The translations under genes and the position numbers were made by a program. 34,578 bases of DNA, taken from IMG/VR virus record IMGVR_UViG_3300035670_000761, positions 1 to 34,578 of that record, one strand, 5' to 3'. Positions 21,401-29,433 of the stretch are shown in pieces. The first letter of the stretch is position 1; each line of letters starts with the position of its first letter. The stretch is from a virus. Under the pieces are notes generated by a model that worked only from the letters and a program-made list of their open reading frames with translations, ran no database searches and was not told the origin of the DNA.

Positions 21401-22608
21401 AAACTTTTAGATATTAAACATACACTATCTGCATGAGGTAAATGGCCAGAATGATTGTCATAAGCTATAAAAGTTAAATTCGGGTGCAAAAGTTTTATAT
21501 TTCTTTTATAAGCTATACAACTAATTACTGATTGGTCATGTCTGTGATTTGACCATTCTCCTTGATAAGCATTTGTATGAGCGTAACCTAAGTATGTATC
21601 AAATACATTTCTCATATTATCATCTCTAAAATCAAAAGCCATTGCACATGCCATTACCATTGGCTGCTCTTTAGCTTCTGTTCTATTTATTCCAAAATGA
21701 GCTAAACAAATATCATGAGTATAATCGGCTATTGAAAAACCAATATTATCAAATAAAATTATTTTATTTTCATTAAGTTTTTGCCAAATTTTATCAATAG
21801 GTTTAATTAAATGTATTGGACTATCTAACCAAAGTATTTGATTATAACCTTGTTGATTTGCTTTATGAATTGAATAAGGTTTAAAAGCGTAAGGATATTC
21901 ACTATGCGGTTTACATCCTATTTCTTCATAACTTGTATAATGTATAAAATCAATATCAGGTGCATATTTCTTTATTGATTCTTTCATTATTTCAACCTGA
22001 GCATTATATTTATCAGTATTGCTAAAAGTTACTATTGCTCTTTTAAATGAAGATGATGCAACTGTTTTTGTTGAATCGTAATTATAAACTTGTAATGCAG
22101 CGTATATTTTTTTCTCTTTTTTTAGATCTAAACTCATTGTCCATTTAAAATCTTCACCACAATTTATATTTGTAAACTTTTGTCTTTTTGCTATTTCTGT
22201 TTTAAATATGCTTTGTGTTGATGGGTATCTTTTTGTTATACCCTCTTTTAATTGTTGGTTTTCATGATAAATTGATTGGTCTATTAAATACTTTTTTCCG
22301 TCTATAAATGCATTAATTTTATAAGTAATAATATCATAATCACTATTTAAATGCTTTTTAATTAATTTAAAAAAATTATCTTCAATATTATCATCATCAT
22401 CTACAAAAACTAAATACTTACCTTTTGCTCTATCAATTAATCTTTGTCTTTTTTCACCAACTGAAATTCCATTAGGTAAATCATAACGTGGTGAATTATC
22501 AAATAATATCTCAACACCTTCAAACATTAAAGATTTTATCCTATTATAAAGTTTTTCAAACTCTTCTTTACGTTCTTCTATTGTTGGTATTAATACTGAA
22601 AGTAACAT
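21397..22608 (-). CDS. Two-domain glycosyltransferase-like protein
   Basis: 403 aa. Residues 1-180 resemble a GT2-type domain: LLSVLIPTIEERKEEFEKLY, RQRLIDRAKGKYLVFVDDDD with the DDDD metal/nucleotide-sugar site, and CGEDFKWTMSLDL. Residues 190-400 are a second domain (TFSNTDKYNAQVEIMKESIK, FKPYSIHKANQQGYNQILWL, then DSPIHL and HDQSVISCIAYK) that looks like a GT-A-type nucleotide-diphospho-sugar transferase with DSP where DxD is usual. The protein could make two successive linkages. It is the last gene of the six-gene glycan cassette, and its ATG overlaps the preceding stop by one base. Confidence 0.7.
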   Translation of the reverse strand: MLLSVLIPTIEERKEEFEKLYNRIKSLMFEGVEILFDNSPRYDLPNGISVGEKRQRLIDRAKGKYLVFVDDDDNIEDNFFKLIKKHLNSDYDIITYKINAFIDGKKYLIDQSIYHENQQLKEGITKRYPSTQSIFKTEIAKRQKFTNINCGEDFKWTMSLDLKKEKKIYAALQVYNYDSTKTVASSSFKRAIVTFSNTDKYNAQVEIMKESIKKYAPDIDFIHYTSYEEIGCKPHSEYPYAFKPYSIHKANQQGYNQILWLDSPIHLIKPIDKIWQKLNENKIILFDNIGFSIADYTHDICLAHFGINRTEAKEQPMVMACAMAFDFRDDNMRNVFDTYLGYAHTNAYQGEWSNHRHDQSVISCIAYKRNIKLLHPNLTFIAYDNHSGHLPHADSVCLISKSL

Positions 22609-23189
22609 TAATATAATTTATTTTGAGTTGAATATCTATAATGGTAAACTGGTTCATCAATTTTAATTTCTGTTTTTATAAGTCCTAACTTCTTGAGTTC
22701 CATACAATAAGCATAATCCTCAAAGTTGCTTTTATTTTCAAATTGAATTAGTTTAGCTATGCTTCTTTTTGTTGGAGTAATGTGATTTGTTGGTCTTAAA
22801 TAAATTTCATAACCTTTTGAATAGTCAGCAGTATATTCTAAATCTTTAGAAATATACCATTCTTTTTTATCCATGCCATTAGTTGTCATTATTCCATTTA
22901 TAGCTAATGCATCAGGTTTTTGTTCTAATGCTGTTAAAACGTTTTTAATTGCATTTGGCATTATCATATCATCATCATCAATAAACCAAACATATTCGCC
23001 TTTTGCTGCATTAATTAAATCATTTCTCTTTTGACCTGTAGTTTTTGTACCTACTGGTGCATCATCTGAAATAACCTCAACTATTCCAAAAGCATTTGTG
23101 ATTTCTAATTGAGAGTTAATTTCTCTATGAAGTTCTAAAAATAGGTCAGCGCGTTGAGGTACTGTAGGAATTAAGATTGAAAGTATCAT
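22608..23189 (-). CDS. Glycosyltransferase family 2-like protein
   Basis: 193 aa. The N-terminal pattern ILSILIPTVPQRADLFLELH, the basic/polar GQKRNDLINAAKGEYVWF and the acid cluster IDDDDMIMPNAI match the nucleotide-sugar-binding half of GT2 enzymes. At 193 residues it is short for GT2 (commonly 250-330), and the acceptor-binding part is reduced to a small end (NFEDYAYCMELKKLG). Its first 90 residues are clearly related to the first domain of the next gene (21397-22608), suggesting duplication. It would transfer a sugar from a nucleotide-sugar to a glycan acceptor in the cytoplasm. Confidence 0.75.
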   Translation of the reverse strand: MILSILIPTVPQRADLFLELHREINSQLEITNAFGIVEVISDDAPVGTKTTGQKRNDLINAAKGEYVWFIDDDDMIMPNAIKNVLTALEQKPDALAINGIMTTNGMDKKEWYISKDLEYTADYSKGYEIYLRPTNHITPTKRSIAKLIQFENKSNFEDYAYCMELKKLGLIKTEIKIDEPVYHYRYSTQNKLY

Positions 23190-23788
23190 TTAGCGTAAAT
23201 TATATTCTCTAAATTTTGACCTATCACTTTAAAATTATATTTGCTCATTTCTGCATTAATTGAATTTAAATGAGTTCCGTTATGTTCAATACATAAACAG
23301 TTGCATTCTAATTCGTTTAAATCCAATTGTCTTAATATTTCAACGTCTAAGCCTTCAACATCTATATTGATAAAGTTATATTTATTATTTAAAGTATTAA
23401 AATCTTTAAACGTTAATGCTTGAACTTCAATAGTTTTATATTCAGTAGTTGTTTCCCATTTCTGTTTATCCTTTAAAGATAAAGTAGAAAGTAAATCAGT
23501 ATCTCCATTACCTAAATGAGTTCCGCTAACATAAAAAGTCATTAATTCTGATTTATCAGCAATAGCTATATTGTGAACTTTTGTTTTTTTCTTTCTACTA
23601 TATAGTTTTTTTAATTTTTCAAATGCGTTTGGGGATGGCTCAATTAAATCACCAGTCCATCCCAATTCAATAAGTTTTCTGCTGTTTGATAAAGTAATGC
23701 CATCATTTGCCCCAATATCTAACAAATGACCTTTAAAATCTTTAAAATAATCTAATATTATTTGCTCTTCGTTATTTTGACTATACAT
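23186..23788 (-). CDS. FkbM family methyltransferase
   Basis: 200 aa. The SAM-binding loop is GHLLDIGANDGITLSNSRKL; the acidic end of the second strand is DLIEPSPNAFEKL; the characteristic FkbM motif NFINIDVEGLDVEILRQLDL is present near 140. These enzymes usually O-methylate sugars or other hydroxyl groups; within a run of glycosyltransferase genes a methylated sugar is the expected product. Methyl caps often end glycan chains or hide them from recognition. It overlaps its neighbours by 4 and 1 bases. Confidence 0.85.
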   Translation of the reverse strand: MYSQNNEEQIILDYFKDFKGHLLDIGANDGITLSNSRKLIELGWTGDLIEPSPNAFEKLKKLYSRKKKTKVHNIAIADKSELMTFYVSGTHLGNGDTDLLSTLSLKDKQKWETTTEYKTIEVQALTFKDFNTLNNKYNFINIDVEGLDVEILRQLDLNELECNCLCIEHNGTHLNSINAEMSKYNFKVIGQNLENIIYAK

Positions 23789-24477
23789 TAGTATTTAGGT
23801 TTATTTATAATTAAATGGTCAGGTATAAAGTAATTTTCTGATTTTCGATAATTAAATAATGATTTATCATGATTCCAAAATTCCTGACTTTCTGTTTTTC
23901 TATATTGTTCATCAAATTCAGCAAGTCCCCATGCAGGATGAGCGTGAGTAAACAACTGCTTTGCATCGCCCATGTATTTATACTTGTTTAGTAAATGAGC
24001 TACTTCGGTTGCTTCCATGTCACACCAAAGAGAAATATAATCGGGATGGTAAATATAATTGAAACGTTTATAGTAATCAAATCCCATTATACTCATTGTC
24101 ATTAAATTGCCTTTTTGATAACCATCTGTATAATGTAATACTTGGTCATAATATCCATTAAAATCCTGTCTTATTATTTCATCAAAACCTTTTATGTTAA
24201 ATACCATGTCATCGGAAGTATTGATGAGTATTTTCCAACCTTCAAAAATATCCATGTCCCTGTTTATAGCATCAATCTTATTTTTAGAAGTTCCTTTGAT
24301 TATAAAAACGTTATCGTCTTTATGTTCAAAGTTTTTCATGGTTAAGTCATCTTCGTCAATGCTTACTAATATTGTGTAATTCATTGAGTTGCAATTAGCA
24401 ATAATATTATCAATAGCTGATTTTGCTTTATGTGGTCGACTTCTGGTTGCTAATTTAAAAAGGATATGTTCGTTCAC
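23788..24477 (-). CDS. GT-A type glycosyltransferase-like protein
   Basis: 229 aa, starting with GTG at 24477 that overlaps the preceding stop (GTGA). Features are FKLATRSRPHKAKSAIDNII at the N-terminus, ILVSIDEDDLTMKNF, KIDAINRDMDIFEGWKILIN, the acid pair TSDDMVF in the DxD position, and WCDMEATEVAHLLNK, with HPAWGLAEFDEQYR at the acceptor side. The order fits a GT-A fold with a nucleotide-sugar site. The family is not one I can name. Its place in the cassette supports glycan synthesis. Confidence 0.6.
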   Translation of the reverse strand: MNEHILFKLATRSRPHKAKSAIDNIIANCNSMNYTILVSIDEDDLTMKNFEHKDDNVFIIKGTSKNKIDAINRDMDIFEGWKILINTSDDMVFNIKGFDEIIRQDFNGYYDQVLHYTDGYQKGNLMTMSIMGFDYYKRFNYIYHPDYISLWCDMEATEVAHLLNKYKYMGDAKQLFTHAHPAWGLAEFDEQYRKTESQEFWNHDKSLFNYRKSENYFIPDHLIINKPKY

Positions 24478-25133
24478 TCTGCAAAGTTATAATAAATTTT
24501 TTCGCTTTGTAATTCCTTTAAAAAAACTTTTCGATTTTCTTCAATTAATTTATTCTTTTTATAAATTGGAATACTCGATTTGTGTTCAATATTCATATAA
24601 TCTTTTGAAAAAAAATATTTATCAGTTCCTGTTAATTGTTGGTAAGGGGATGAGGTTAAACCAGCTTTGTAAATTCTGTTTGAGTAACCTGCATGTTCAA
24701 ATCCATACTGCCCATACTCAGGATTGAAATAACCGACTTTATTTAATACTTCTTTTGTTAAGTATATTAACACCCCACCACAATCATGATAGCTCTCTAA
24801 ATTGTTTATTTTGCTTTTTATTCTATGGTATGGTTGCAAGTAAAGTAAATGATTGTAATTTGATTCAATAAAAAACTTTGCCCAGTCAGGTTTAACAGGA
24901 TAGCAGTCGTCATCAAATAAGAAAATATAATCACAATCCTGTAATGTTTTTAGATTTTGATTTTTTGAATAGGCAACACCTTTGTAATGTTCATCGGTGT
25001 GAATGTGTAAGTGATAGTTTTTAGGTTTAAACTTTTCAAAATATTCAAGCCATCTATCAATGTACTCATATCTGTTTGGAGTGGTTGTTACGCCAATACC
25101 GATTCGAGGATTTGTTTCCTTACTTCCGTCCAT
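24474..25133 (-). CDS. Glycosyltransferase (GT2/GT-A type)
   Basis: 219 aa. The N-terminus IGIGVTTTPNRYEYIDRWLE, then NLKTLQDCDYIFLFDDDCYP with the DDD nucleotide-sugar/metal site, and a later acceptor region (YGQYGFEHAGYSNRIYKAGL), follow the GT-A plan. The start at 25133 lies 46 bases inside the GT4 gene; there is no later Met before the conserved N-terminal strand, so this start is likely. It is translated together with the following gene (overlap 4 bases). Confidence 0.7.
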   Translation of the reverse strand: MDGSKETNPRIGIGVTTTPNRYEYIDRWLEYFEKFKPKNYHLHIHTDEHYKGVAYSKNQNLKTLQDCDYIFLFDDDCYPVKPDWAKFFIESNYNHLLYLQPYHRIKSKINNLESYHDCGGVLIYLTKEVLNKVGYFNPEYGQYGFEHAGYSNRIYKAGLTSSPYQQLTGTDKYFFSKDYMNIEHKSSIPIYKKNKLIEENRKVFLKELQSEKIYYNFAE

Positions 25134-26128
25134 TTGTTTATATTATAATGTTTTTCAATATATTTTTGTAAACTTTCTGCATATTCTTTCCTCATTGATT
25201 CATTTCGGGTTAATTCCCTTATTGCCTTAAACCAGCCATTTATATCATTGTTTTTTAAGAATATTGCTGTTTCTTTGGGAAATGTGTTATAAGGTAAAAC
25301 ATCGCTTACTATTGCAGGGTTGCCATGTAAACCAGCTTCGAGTAATTTAATTTCACTTTTACATTCAGTAAATGAATTTGATTGAAGAGGAATTAAACTT
25401 ACATCTGTTTCGTTATATGCCTTACCATAATCATGTACGGGCAAACTGTAAACTCTTTGATATTTATCTGTTATCTTACCGCCACTCATTACTTTTTCGT
25501 AGTAGTGATAATCTGCATTATCATTATAACCTCCTAAAACAAATTGAGCGTTTATATCATGCCTTAATACTTTACGAATAGGTAGTTCCAAAATTGAAAT
25601 ATCGCCTTTGTGGAATATCCCTGCAATATAACCAAACCTTATTTTGTCGCTTTTGCTTTTGTTTGCTTTCCATTGCTCATCTTCATGGTCTAAGCAGTTT
25701 GGAATAACCTCAACATTTTTATTATATCTTTTAATCTTTAATGCCAGGTGTTTAGTAGTCGTTATTACTAAGTCAACATTTTTAAGAATTTCAACTGTTT
25801 GGTCTGGTATATTGTGTATGTCGTAAAGTCTACTTAAATAATGGCTTTTAGGTAATGTCCAGATGTCATCAATATCGAATATTACTTTTATTCCTAATGA
25901 GTGAAACTTTTTAATTATTTCTAATGATTTGCCACCTGTATCGATTTCTCTTTGATAAACTACTGCGGAATATTGTTTTAACTGCTCATCGGTTGCAACT
26001 TCTAAGTCAGGGAAAACATCGCATTGGAAGTTTAACATGTCGGATATTTTTGCAAAAGGAACTATTAATCGGTGAAAGGATAAACCATTAAGGTTCCCCA
26101 TGTTCGCTTTGATTAGAATTTTTTTCAT
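25088..26128 (-). CDS. Glycosyltransferase family 4 protein
   Basis: 346 aa, a GT-B-fold enzyme. The N-terminal domain includes KVIFDIDDIWTLPKSHYLSR and NVDLVITTTKHLALKIKRYN, VEVIPNCLDHED marks the domain border, and the C-terminal domain has IRFGYIAGIFHKGDISILEL, NETDVSLIPLQSN and the nucleotide-sugar signature ECKSEIKLLEAGLHGNPAIV with the family E-x7-E-like acids, followed by SDVLPYN. It would add a sugar from an activated donor to a growing glycan. It is the first of the cassette and starts 41 bases inside the sigma-like gene. Confidence 0.85.
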   Translation of the reverse strand: MKKILIKANMGNLNGLSFHRLIVPFAKISDMLNFQCDVFPDLEVATDEQLKQYSAVVYQREIDTGGKSLEIIKKFHSLGIKVIFDIDDIWTLPKSHYLSRLYDIHNIPDQTVEILKNVDLVITTTKHLALKIKRYNKNVEVIPNCLDHEDEQWKANKSKSDKIRFGYIAGIFHKGDISILELPIRKVLRHDINAQFVLGGYNDNADYHYYEKVMSGGKITDKYQRVYSLPVHDYGKAYNETDVSLIPLQSNSFTECKSEIKLLEAGLHGNPAIVSDVLPYNTFPKETAIFLKNNDINGWFKAIRELTRNESMRKEYAESLQKYIEKHYNINKWTEVRKQILESVLA

Positions 26129-26591
26129 TGTGTTGTCGTTTGAGTTTTTCTTTGATTTTTTTTATATCGTTTGCTACCGTTCTATAAGGTATCTTTGTTT
26201 TATCGCTTAACTTTTTAGCATCCCCATGCTGAATGTAAAGCTTTAAAAGATTTTGTTCGTAAAATTCATTTTCTGTTTGTGGTGAATCATTTAAAAAACT
26301 GATTAAAGCTGAATAATCAATATTATCATTTTGCTCAACTATTTCATTTAAATTATCCACAAATGTAACATGTTCAACAAAATAGCGTTTTCTAAATTTA
26401 TTTGAGTGCCAAGTTAACCAGCAAACAGTTGAAAAGTAATGGCGAAGGTTTCTAATAGTTGAAAAGTCAATTTGTTTCTCAATTATCACAATAATAGCCT
26501 CTGAATGTAAATCCTCAAGTAATTCGTGATTGTGGCAAATATTACGAGTTATTTGTTTATAGATTTTATTTTTAATTAGTTCCTCAATCAC
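26088..26591 (-). CDS. Sigma-70-like transcription factor
   Basis: 167 aa, starting with GTG at 26591; no other start is available before an upstream in-frame stop. Residues 20-70 resemble sigma region 2 (HELLEDLHSEAIIVIIEKQI, YFSTVCWLTWHSNKFRKRYF). Residues 110-155 resemble region 4 with a helix-turn-helix (LLKLYIQHGDAKKLSDKTKI, PYRTVANDIKKIKEKLK). Such phage proteins redirect host RNA polymerase to phage promoters. It lies at the switch from replication genes to the glycan and virion genes, as expected for a middle or late activator. A perfect 14-bp palindrome spans its start codon, suggesting self-regulation. Confidence 0.7.
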   Translation of the reverse strand: MIEELIKNKIYKQITRNICHNHELLEDLHSEAIIVIIEKQIDFSTIRNLRHYFSTVCWLTWHSNKFRKRYFVEHVTFVDNLNEIVEQNDNIDYSALISFLNDSPQTENEFYEQNLLKLYIQHGDAKKLSDKTKIPYRTVANDIKKIKEKLKRQHNEKNSNQSEHGEP

Positions 26592-26603
26592 TTTTGCAAA
26601 AGT
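26590..26603. promoter_or_regulatory. Perfect 14-bp palindrome over the sigma-like gene start
   Basis: ACTTTTGCAAAAGT is a perfect palindrome whose left end includes the GTG start codon at 26591. On the coding strand TACTTTTG (26604-26597) within it also fits the -7 consensus TAnnTTTG, although no TTG lies at the right distance. A dimeric regulator bound here would block initiation or polymerase. Function is inferred from symmetry and position. Confidence 0.5.
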
Positions 26604-26666
26604 AAAGCAAAAAGTAATAAGATTGAAAACAAAATAAATTGATAATCAGTTTTTTTCATATTATTT

Positions 26667-28424
26667 TTAAAAAGGCTCATGATTTGGTTTATCATTTAAG
26701 AAATAATCGTTTTGTTCTAATTTAATTTCACTTTGTTTAACTGCCACTTTATCAAATGGATTTATATTATCTAAATAATATCTATTCTTTTTAAAGTCAT
26801 AAATAAAATCTTTTTCACCTGTAACTCCTGTTAATCTTTGTTTTTTAATTTTATCAATTAAGACTTTTACAGTTGGATTTGATTTATCAGTATTTCTAAA
26901 TGGTCTCCAAACACAAATAACATTATCCGCTTTGTCTGCAAAAGTTCCGCCACCTTTTATCCTATAAGCGTTTGGTTGTGGATAATCCTGACCAGCTATA
27001 TAAACAGGTGTAACTTGATGAGCTACTAAATGAATGCTAATATCATTTAAAAGAGCAAATCTTTTTAAAGTTGCCATGAATTTACTAATATATAAATCTT
27101 CTCTTTGAGTACCCTGATTGTGGTCAAATTGATTATAAGGGTCAAGTATTACCGAACGAATTCCTTTTTTCCTTATTAAATAGTTTAATTTTTCCTCAAC
27201 TGAATTCCAAGTAAAATCTTTTTCAGGATAAATATAGAAAAAATGTTTTTTAATAAAATCAATACCTTCTTCATATTCAGTTCTACTCATGTAATTGCCA
27301 TGTGTTTTATCAGTACTTTTACCTATAATCATGTGAATTATATCGTCAAAAAATTCATCAGCCGGGAATTCCTCTGGACTAAAAACTGCTATTTTCCATT
27401 TATCAAAATATGCCTTTGCTAACAATAATTGTTTAACAAATGTACTTTTACCCTCATTCATGTAACCAGTCCATAAAGTTACTTCGCCAGTTCTATGAGT
27501 AAAATTCCTATCAAATTCACCAAAATAACTTGAAGTTCCTTTTGTTTTTCCATTGATAAAAGTATTTAACATTGTTTCTTTTACATCCTCAACTGTAAAT
27601 ATCCCATCTGCTTTTACTTCTAATGCGTTTAATTTGGCATTTAAAAGACTTTCTTTACCAAATTGAAGCAACATATCATTAGCGTCTTTACAATCGCTTA
27701 AAAAGGAAATTATGAAACATTTTTCAAATCCAAACCGTCTTATCAATTCATTTTCTAATCTTTTTCCATTTGCATCTTTGTCAACTGCTATAAATATTTT
27801 TTCTGCCTGTTCAAAAACTTCATAGCAATTTGTGATACATTCTAATTTTTTATCAATGTTTTTGTCATTCTCGTTTGGCGCACCCTGATTAACCGAAGTT
27901 ACATTTGTGAAACCAGCTACTTCAAATGCCATACAATCAAATTCACCTTCGCAAATGATTATTTCTTTTTCATTTTTTACTCTATCGTAATTGTAAATAA
28001 TTGATTCAGCTCCAGTCGATTGCCTAAAATCTTTTGTTTTAATTGAACGCTTTTTAACATTTACCAATTGTCCGTTTCTCAAATAAGGAAAAATAATCCA
28101 TTCACCTTCTTGAACTATTTTGTTTGAATTAACAACTTCTTGAGTTATACCACGATTAGTAAAAACTTGTAATGCTTCAATTGAAATTTTAGTAAAGTTT
28201 GTTTTAATTGGTTTTTGATATTCTTTTTTGTCGCCTTTTTTAACACATCCGTTCCAACCGCATTTGTGGCAATTAAAAAGCCCATCGTTAAGGTTAATTG
28301 ATAGGCAAGTATCTTTTATGTTTGTTTTGCCTAACTTAACACAATTAGGGCAAATTACTTTTTGCTGAACAAAACTTCCTTTTGGCTGAATTCCTATTTC
28401 ATAGAATAAATTATTATTTAACAT
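26667..28424 (-). CDS. Primase-helicase (T7 gp4 type)
   Basis: 585 aa. A zinc ribbon lies at the N-terminus with C25, C28, C52 and C55 (ICPNC and NCHKC). A TOPRIM primase domain follows with IICEGEFDCMAFEV near 157-170 and IFIAVDKDANGKRLENELIR near 211-230. The C-terminal half is a RecA-fold DnaB-type helicase with Walker A GYMNEGKST near 319-327, Walker B SVILDPYNQ near 424-432 and the sensor-like HLVAHQ. The enzyme would unwind DNA and make primers at the phage fork. No phage DNA polymerase is present in the window, so host polymerase is probably used. It overlaps the DUF4373-like gene by 11 bases. Confidence 0.9.
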   Translation of the reverse strand: MLNNNLFYEIGIQPKGSFVQQKVICPNCVKLGKTNIKDTCLSINLNDGLFNCHKCGWNGCVKKGDKKEYQKPIKTNFTKISIEALQVFTNRGITQEVVNSNKIVQEGEWIIFPYLRNGQLVNVKKRSIKTKDFRQSTGAESIIYNYDRVKNEKEIIICEGEFDCMAFEVAGFTNVTSVNQGAPNENDKNIDKKLECITNCYEVFEQAEKIFIAVDKDANGKRLENELIRRFGFEKCFIISFLSDCKDANDMLLQFGKESLLNAKLNALEVKADGIFTVEDVKETMLNTFINGKTKGTSSYFGEFDRNFTHRTGEVTLWTGYMNEGKSTFVKQLLLAKAYFDKWKIAVFSPEEFPADEFFDDIIHMIIGKSTDKTHGNYMSRTEYEEGIDFIKKHFFYIYPEKDFTWNSVEEKLNYLIRKKGIRSVILDPYNQFDHNQGTQREDLYISKFMATLKRFALLNDISIHLVAHQVTPVYIAGQDYPQPNAYRIKGGGTFADKADNVICVWRPFRNTDKSNPTVKVLIDKIKKQRLTGVTGEKDFIYDFKKNRYYLDNINPFDKVAVKQSEIKLEQNDYFLNDKPNHEPF

Positions 28425-29016
28425 ATTCTATCCTCCTATTCTCACAATGTTGTTGTATTCCAAATTCAGATAAACCTCCACACATTCTGTCTTTTAAATT
28501 GCCATAAATTCTGCTTCCATCTTCATCCAAAGTAAATTCAATTTGCCATTTAGGTTCAAAAAAAACATCAATTCCATTTTCTTCTTTTAAAAATTTTAAA
28601 TTTTTTAATTCATATTCTTTTATTTTCTTTTCTTTTCTTATAGCTATATCTTTTTTTATGGCATCCTCATTAGCTACCCCATTAGGGTGGCTATTTTTTC
28701 CCCATCTAATCGCAGCTCCAATCTTTCCACTATTTGATAATTCTTTATGTTTTTTATAGCGTTCTTGCCATTGGCTATCTAAAAAAGAAATTTTAGCATA
28801 TCCATTTTTATCTTTTATAAAATTTTCGGCTATTAAATAATTTATAGCGTCGCCATATCTTTTTTGTAAGGTAGCTATTTTAATTGAACATTCATTTGCC
28901 CAATAAATAGAGCATACATTTATAAATATTCCTTGTGTTTCATAACTTTCTAATGTTATTTTTTTTCCTAACCATTGCTCAGGAAAAAATTTAAAGTAAG
29001 GTAATTCTTTAGCCAT
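28414..29016 (-). CDS. DUF4373-like replication (helicase-loader/initiator) protein
   Basis: 200 aa. The N-terminal 90 residues (YFKFFPEQWLGKKITLESYE, GIFINVCSIYWANECSIKIA, LIAENFIKDKNGYAKISFLD) match the Lin1244/DUF4373-type domain found in phage replication proteins. A basic linker follows (KHKELSNSGKIGAAIRWGKN, then KKDIAIRKEKKIKEY). The C-terminal part is unlike other families. These proteins are related to DnaD-type initiators; next to the primase-helicase it probably loads the helicase at the origin. No clear iteron origin was seen by eye. Confidence 0.7.
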   Translation of the reverse strand: MAKELPYFKFFPEQWLGKKITLESYETQGIFINVCSIYWANECSIKIATLQKRYGDAINYLIAENFIKDKNGYAKISFLDSQWQERYKKHKELSNSGKIGAAIRWGKNSHPNGVANEDAIKKDIAIRKEKKIKEYELKNLKFLKEENGIDVFFEPKWQIEFTLDEDGSRIYGNLKDRMCGGLSEFGIQQHCENRRIEYVK

Positions 29017-29305
29017 TTTTAAAAGATTTAAATATTTGTGAAATAAATTCTAATTGCAGATTTTGCTCATTAATTATTTTAGTAATTATAGAATTATAAT
29101 CACAATTAAAAATTTTAGATAAATCTTTACCAATTGAATAAAGTATATTATTACTAATCCAATTTTTCTCATTTAAATGCCTAAAACCTCTGCAAGAATT
29201 GTTTTTAATTTTAAACATTTCTAATGGCAAATAATATTCGCCTAACCATTGTTGATTGTAAAAATCAATTGTTTTGTCTTTTAAGTTTATTTTGTAAGTT
29301 ACCAT
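29009..29305 (-). CDS. Hypothetical protein, 98 aa, behind a structured leader
   Basis: A further ATG exists at 29320, but it lies inside the terminator-like hairpin (29316-29323), so the ATG at 29305 is chosen. The product has a beta-strand start (MVTYKINLKDKTIDFYNQQW), the segment LPLEMFKIKNNSCRGFRHLN and a helical C-terminus. No family recognised. It overlaps the DUF4373-like gene by 8 bases and heads the transcript that contains the replication genes. Its leader could attenuate transcription of the whole set. Confidence 0.65.
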   Translation of the reverse strand: MVTYKINLKDKTIDFYNQQWLGEYYLPLEMFKIKNNSCRGFRHLNEKNWISNNILYSIGKDLSKIFNCDYNSIITKIINEQNLQLEFISQIFKSFKNG

Positions 29306-29309
29306 AAAT

Positions 29310-29356
29310 AAAAAACCCATCGGCTTTCGAGGTCGTGGTCTCTACTCACCAATGGG
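29310..29356 (-). terminator. Terminator-like hairpin of the leader
   Basis: CCCATTGG (29356-29349) and CCGATGGG (29323-29316) pair over 8 bp across a 25-base loop, and six T residues follow directly. It ends five bases before the chosen start codon at 29305. The loop carries the A' segment, so formation depends on whether A' is paired elsewhere. Confidence 0.5.
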
Positions 29357-29391
29357 ATTATATTAATATTATTAATGATGCCACGACACAT
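29310..29391 (-). ncRNA. Structured leader RNA with competing hairpins
   Basis: In transcription order the leader has A (GTCGTGG, 29387-29381), B (CCCATTGG, 29356-29349), A' (CCACGAC, 29338-29332), B' (CCGATGGG, 29323-29316) and six T residues (29315-29310). A pairs perfectly with A' over 7 bp; B pairs with B' over 8 bp with one G-U. The A-B-A'-B' order means the two stems interlock: they exclude each other as simple hairpins, or form a pseudoknot. B-B' plus the T run is a terminator. Between A and B lies an A/T hairpin (ATTAAT AAT ATTAAT). The layout suits an attenuator, a riboswitch or a small RNA that ends at 29310. The regulated signal is unknown. Confidence 0.55.
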
Positions 29392-29397
29392 CGGGTA

Positions 29398-29428
29398 CAA
29401 ATATACTAAATTAATTTTAATTGTGCAA
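29398..29428 (-). promoter_or_regulatory. Bacteroidetes-type promoter of the replication leader
   Basis: On the minus strand TTG (29428-29426), 20 bases, then TATATTTG (29405-29398), a full match to TAnnTTTG. Transcription would begin near 29391, just before the A segment of the structured leader. It lies in the gap behind the stop of the 29434-29622 gene. Confidence 0.65.
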
Positions 29429-29433
29429 CATGA

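Noticed and set aside
22000-22608. Recent host origin of the glycan cassette by base composition
   Set aside because: A+T content and start contexts look like those of neighbouring genes by eye; no clear compositional break was seen.
29306-29320. Earlier ATG at 29320 for the 98-aa gene
   Set aside because: It is within the terminator-like stem and T tract; the next ATG at 29305 gives a more regular start.
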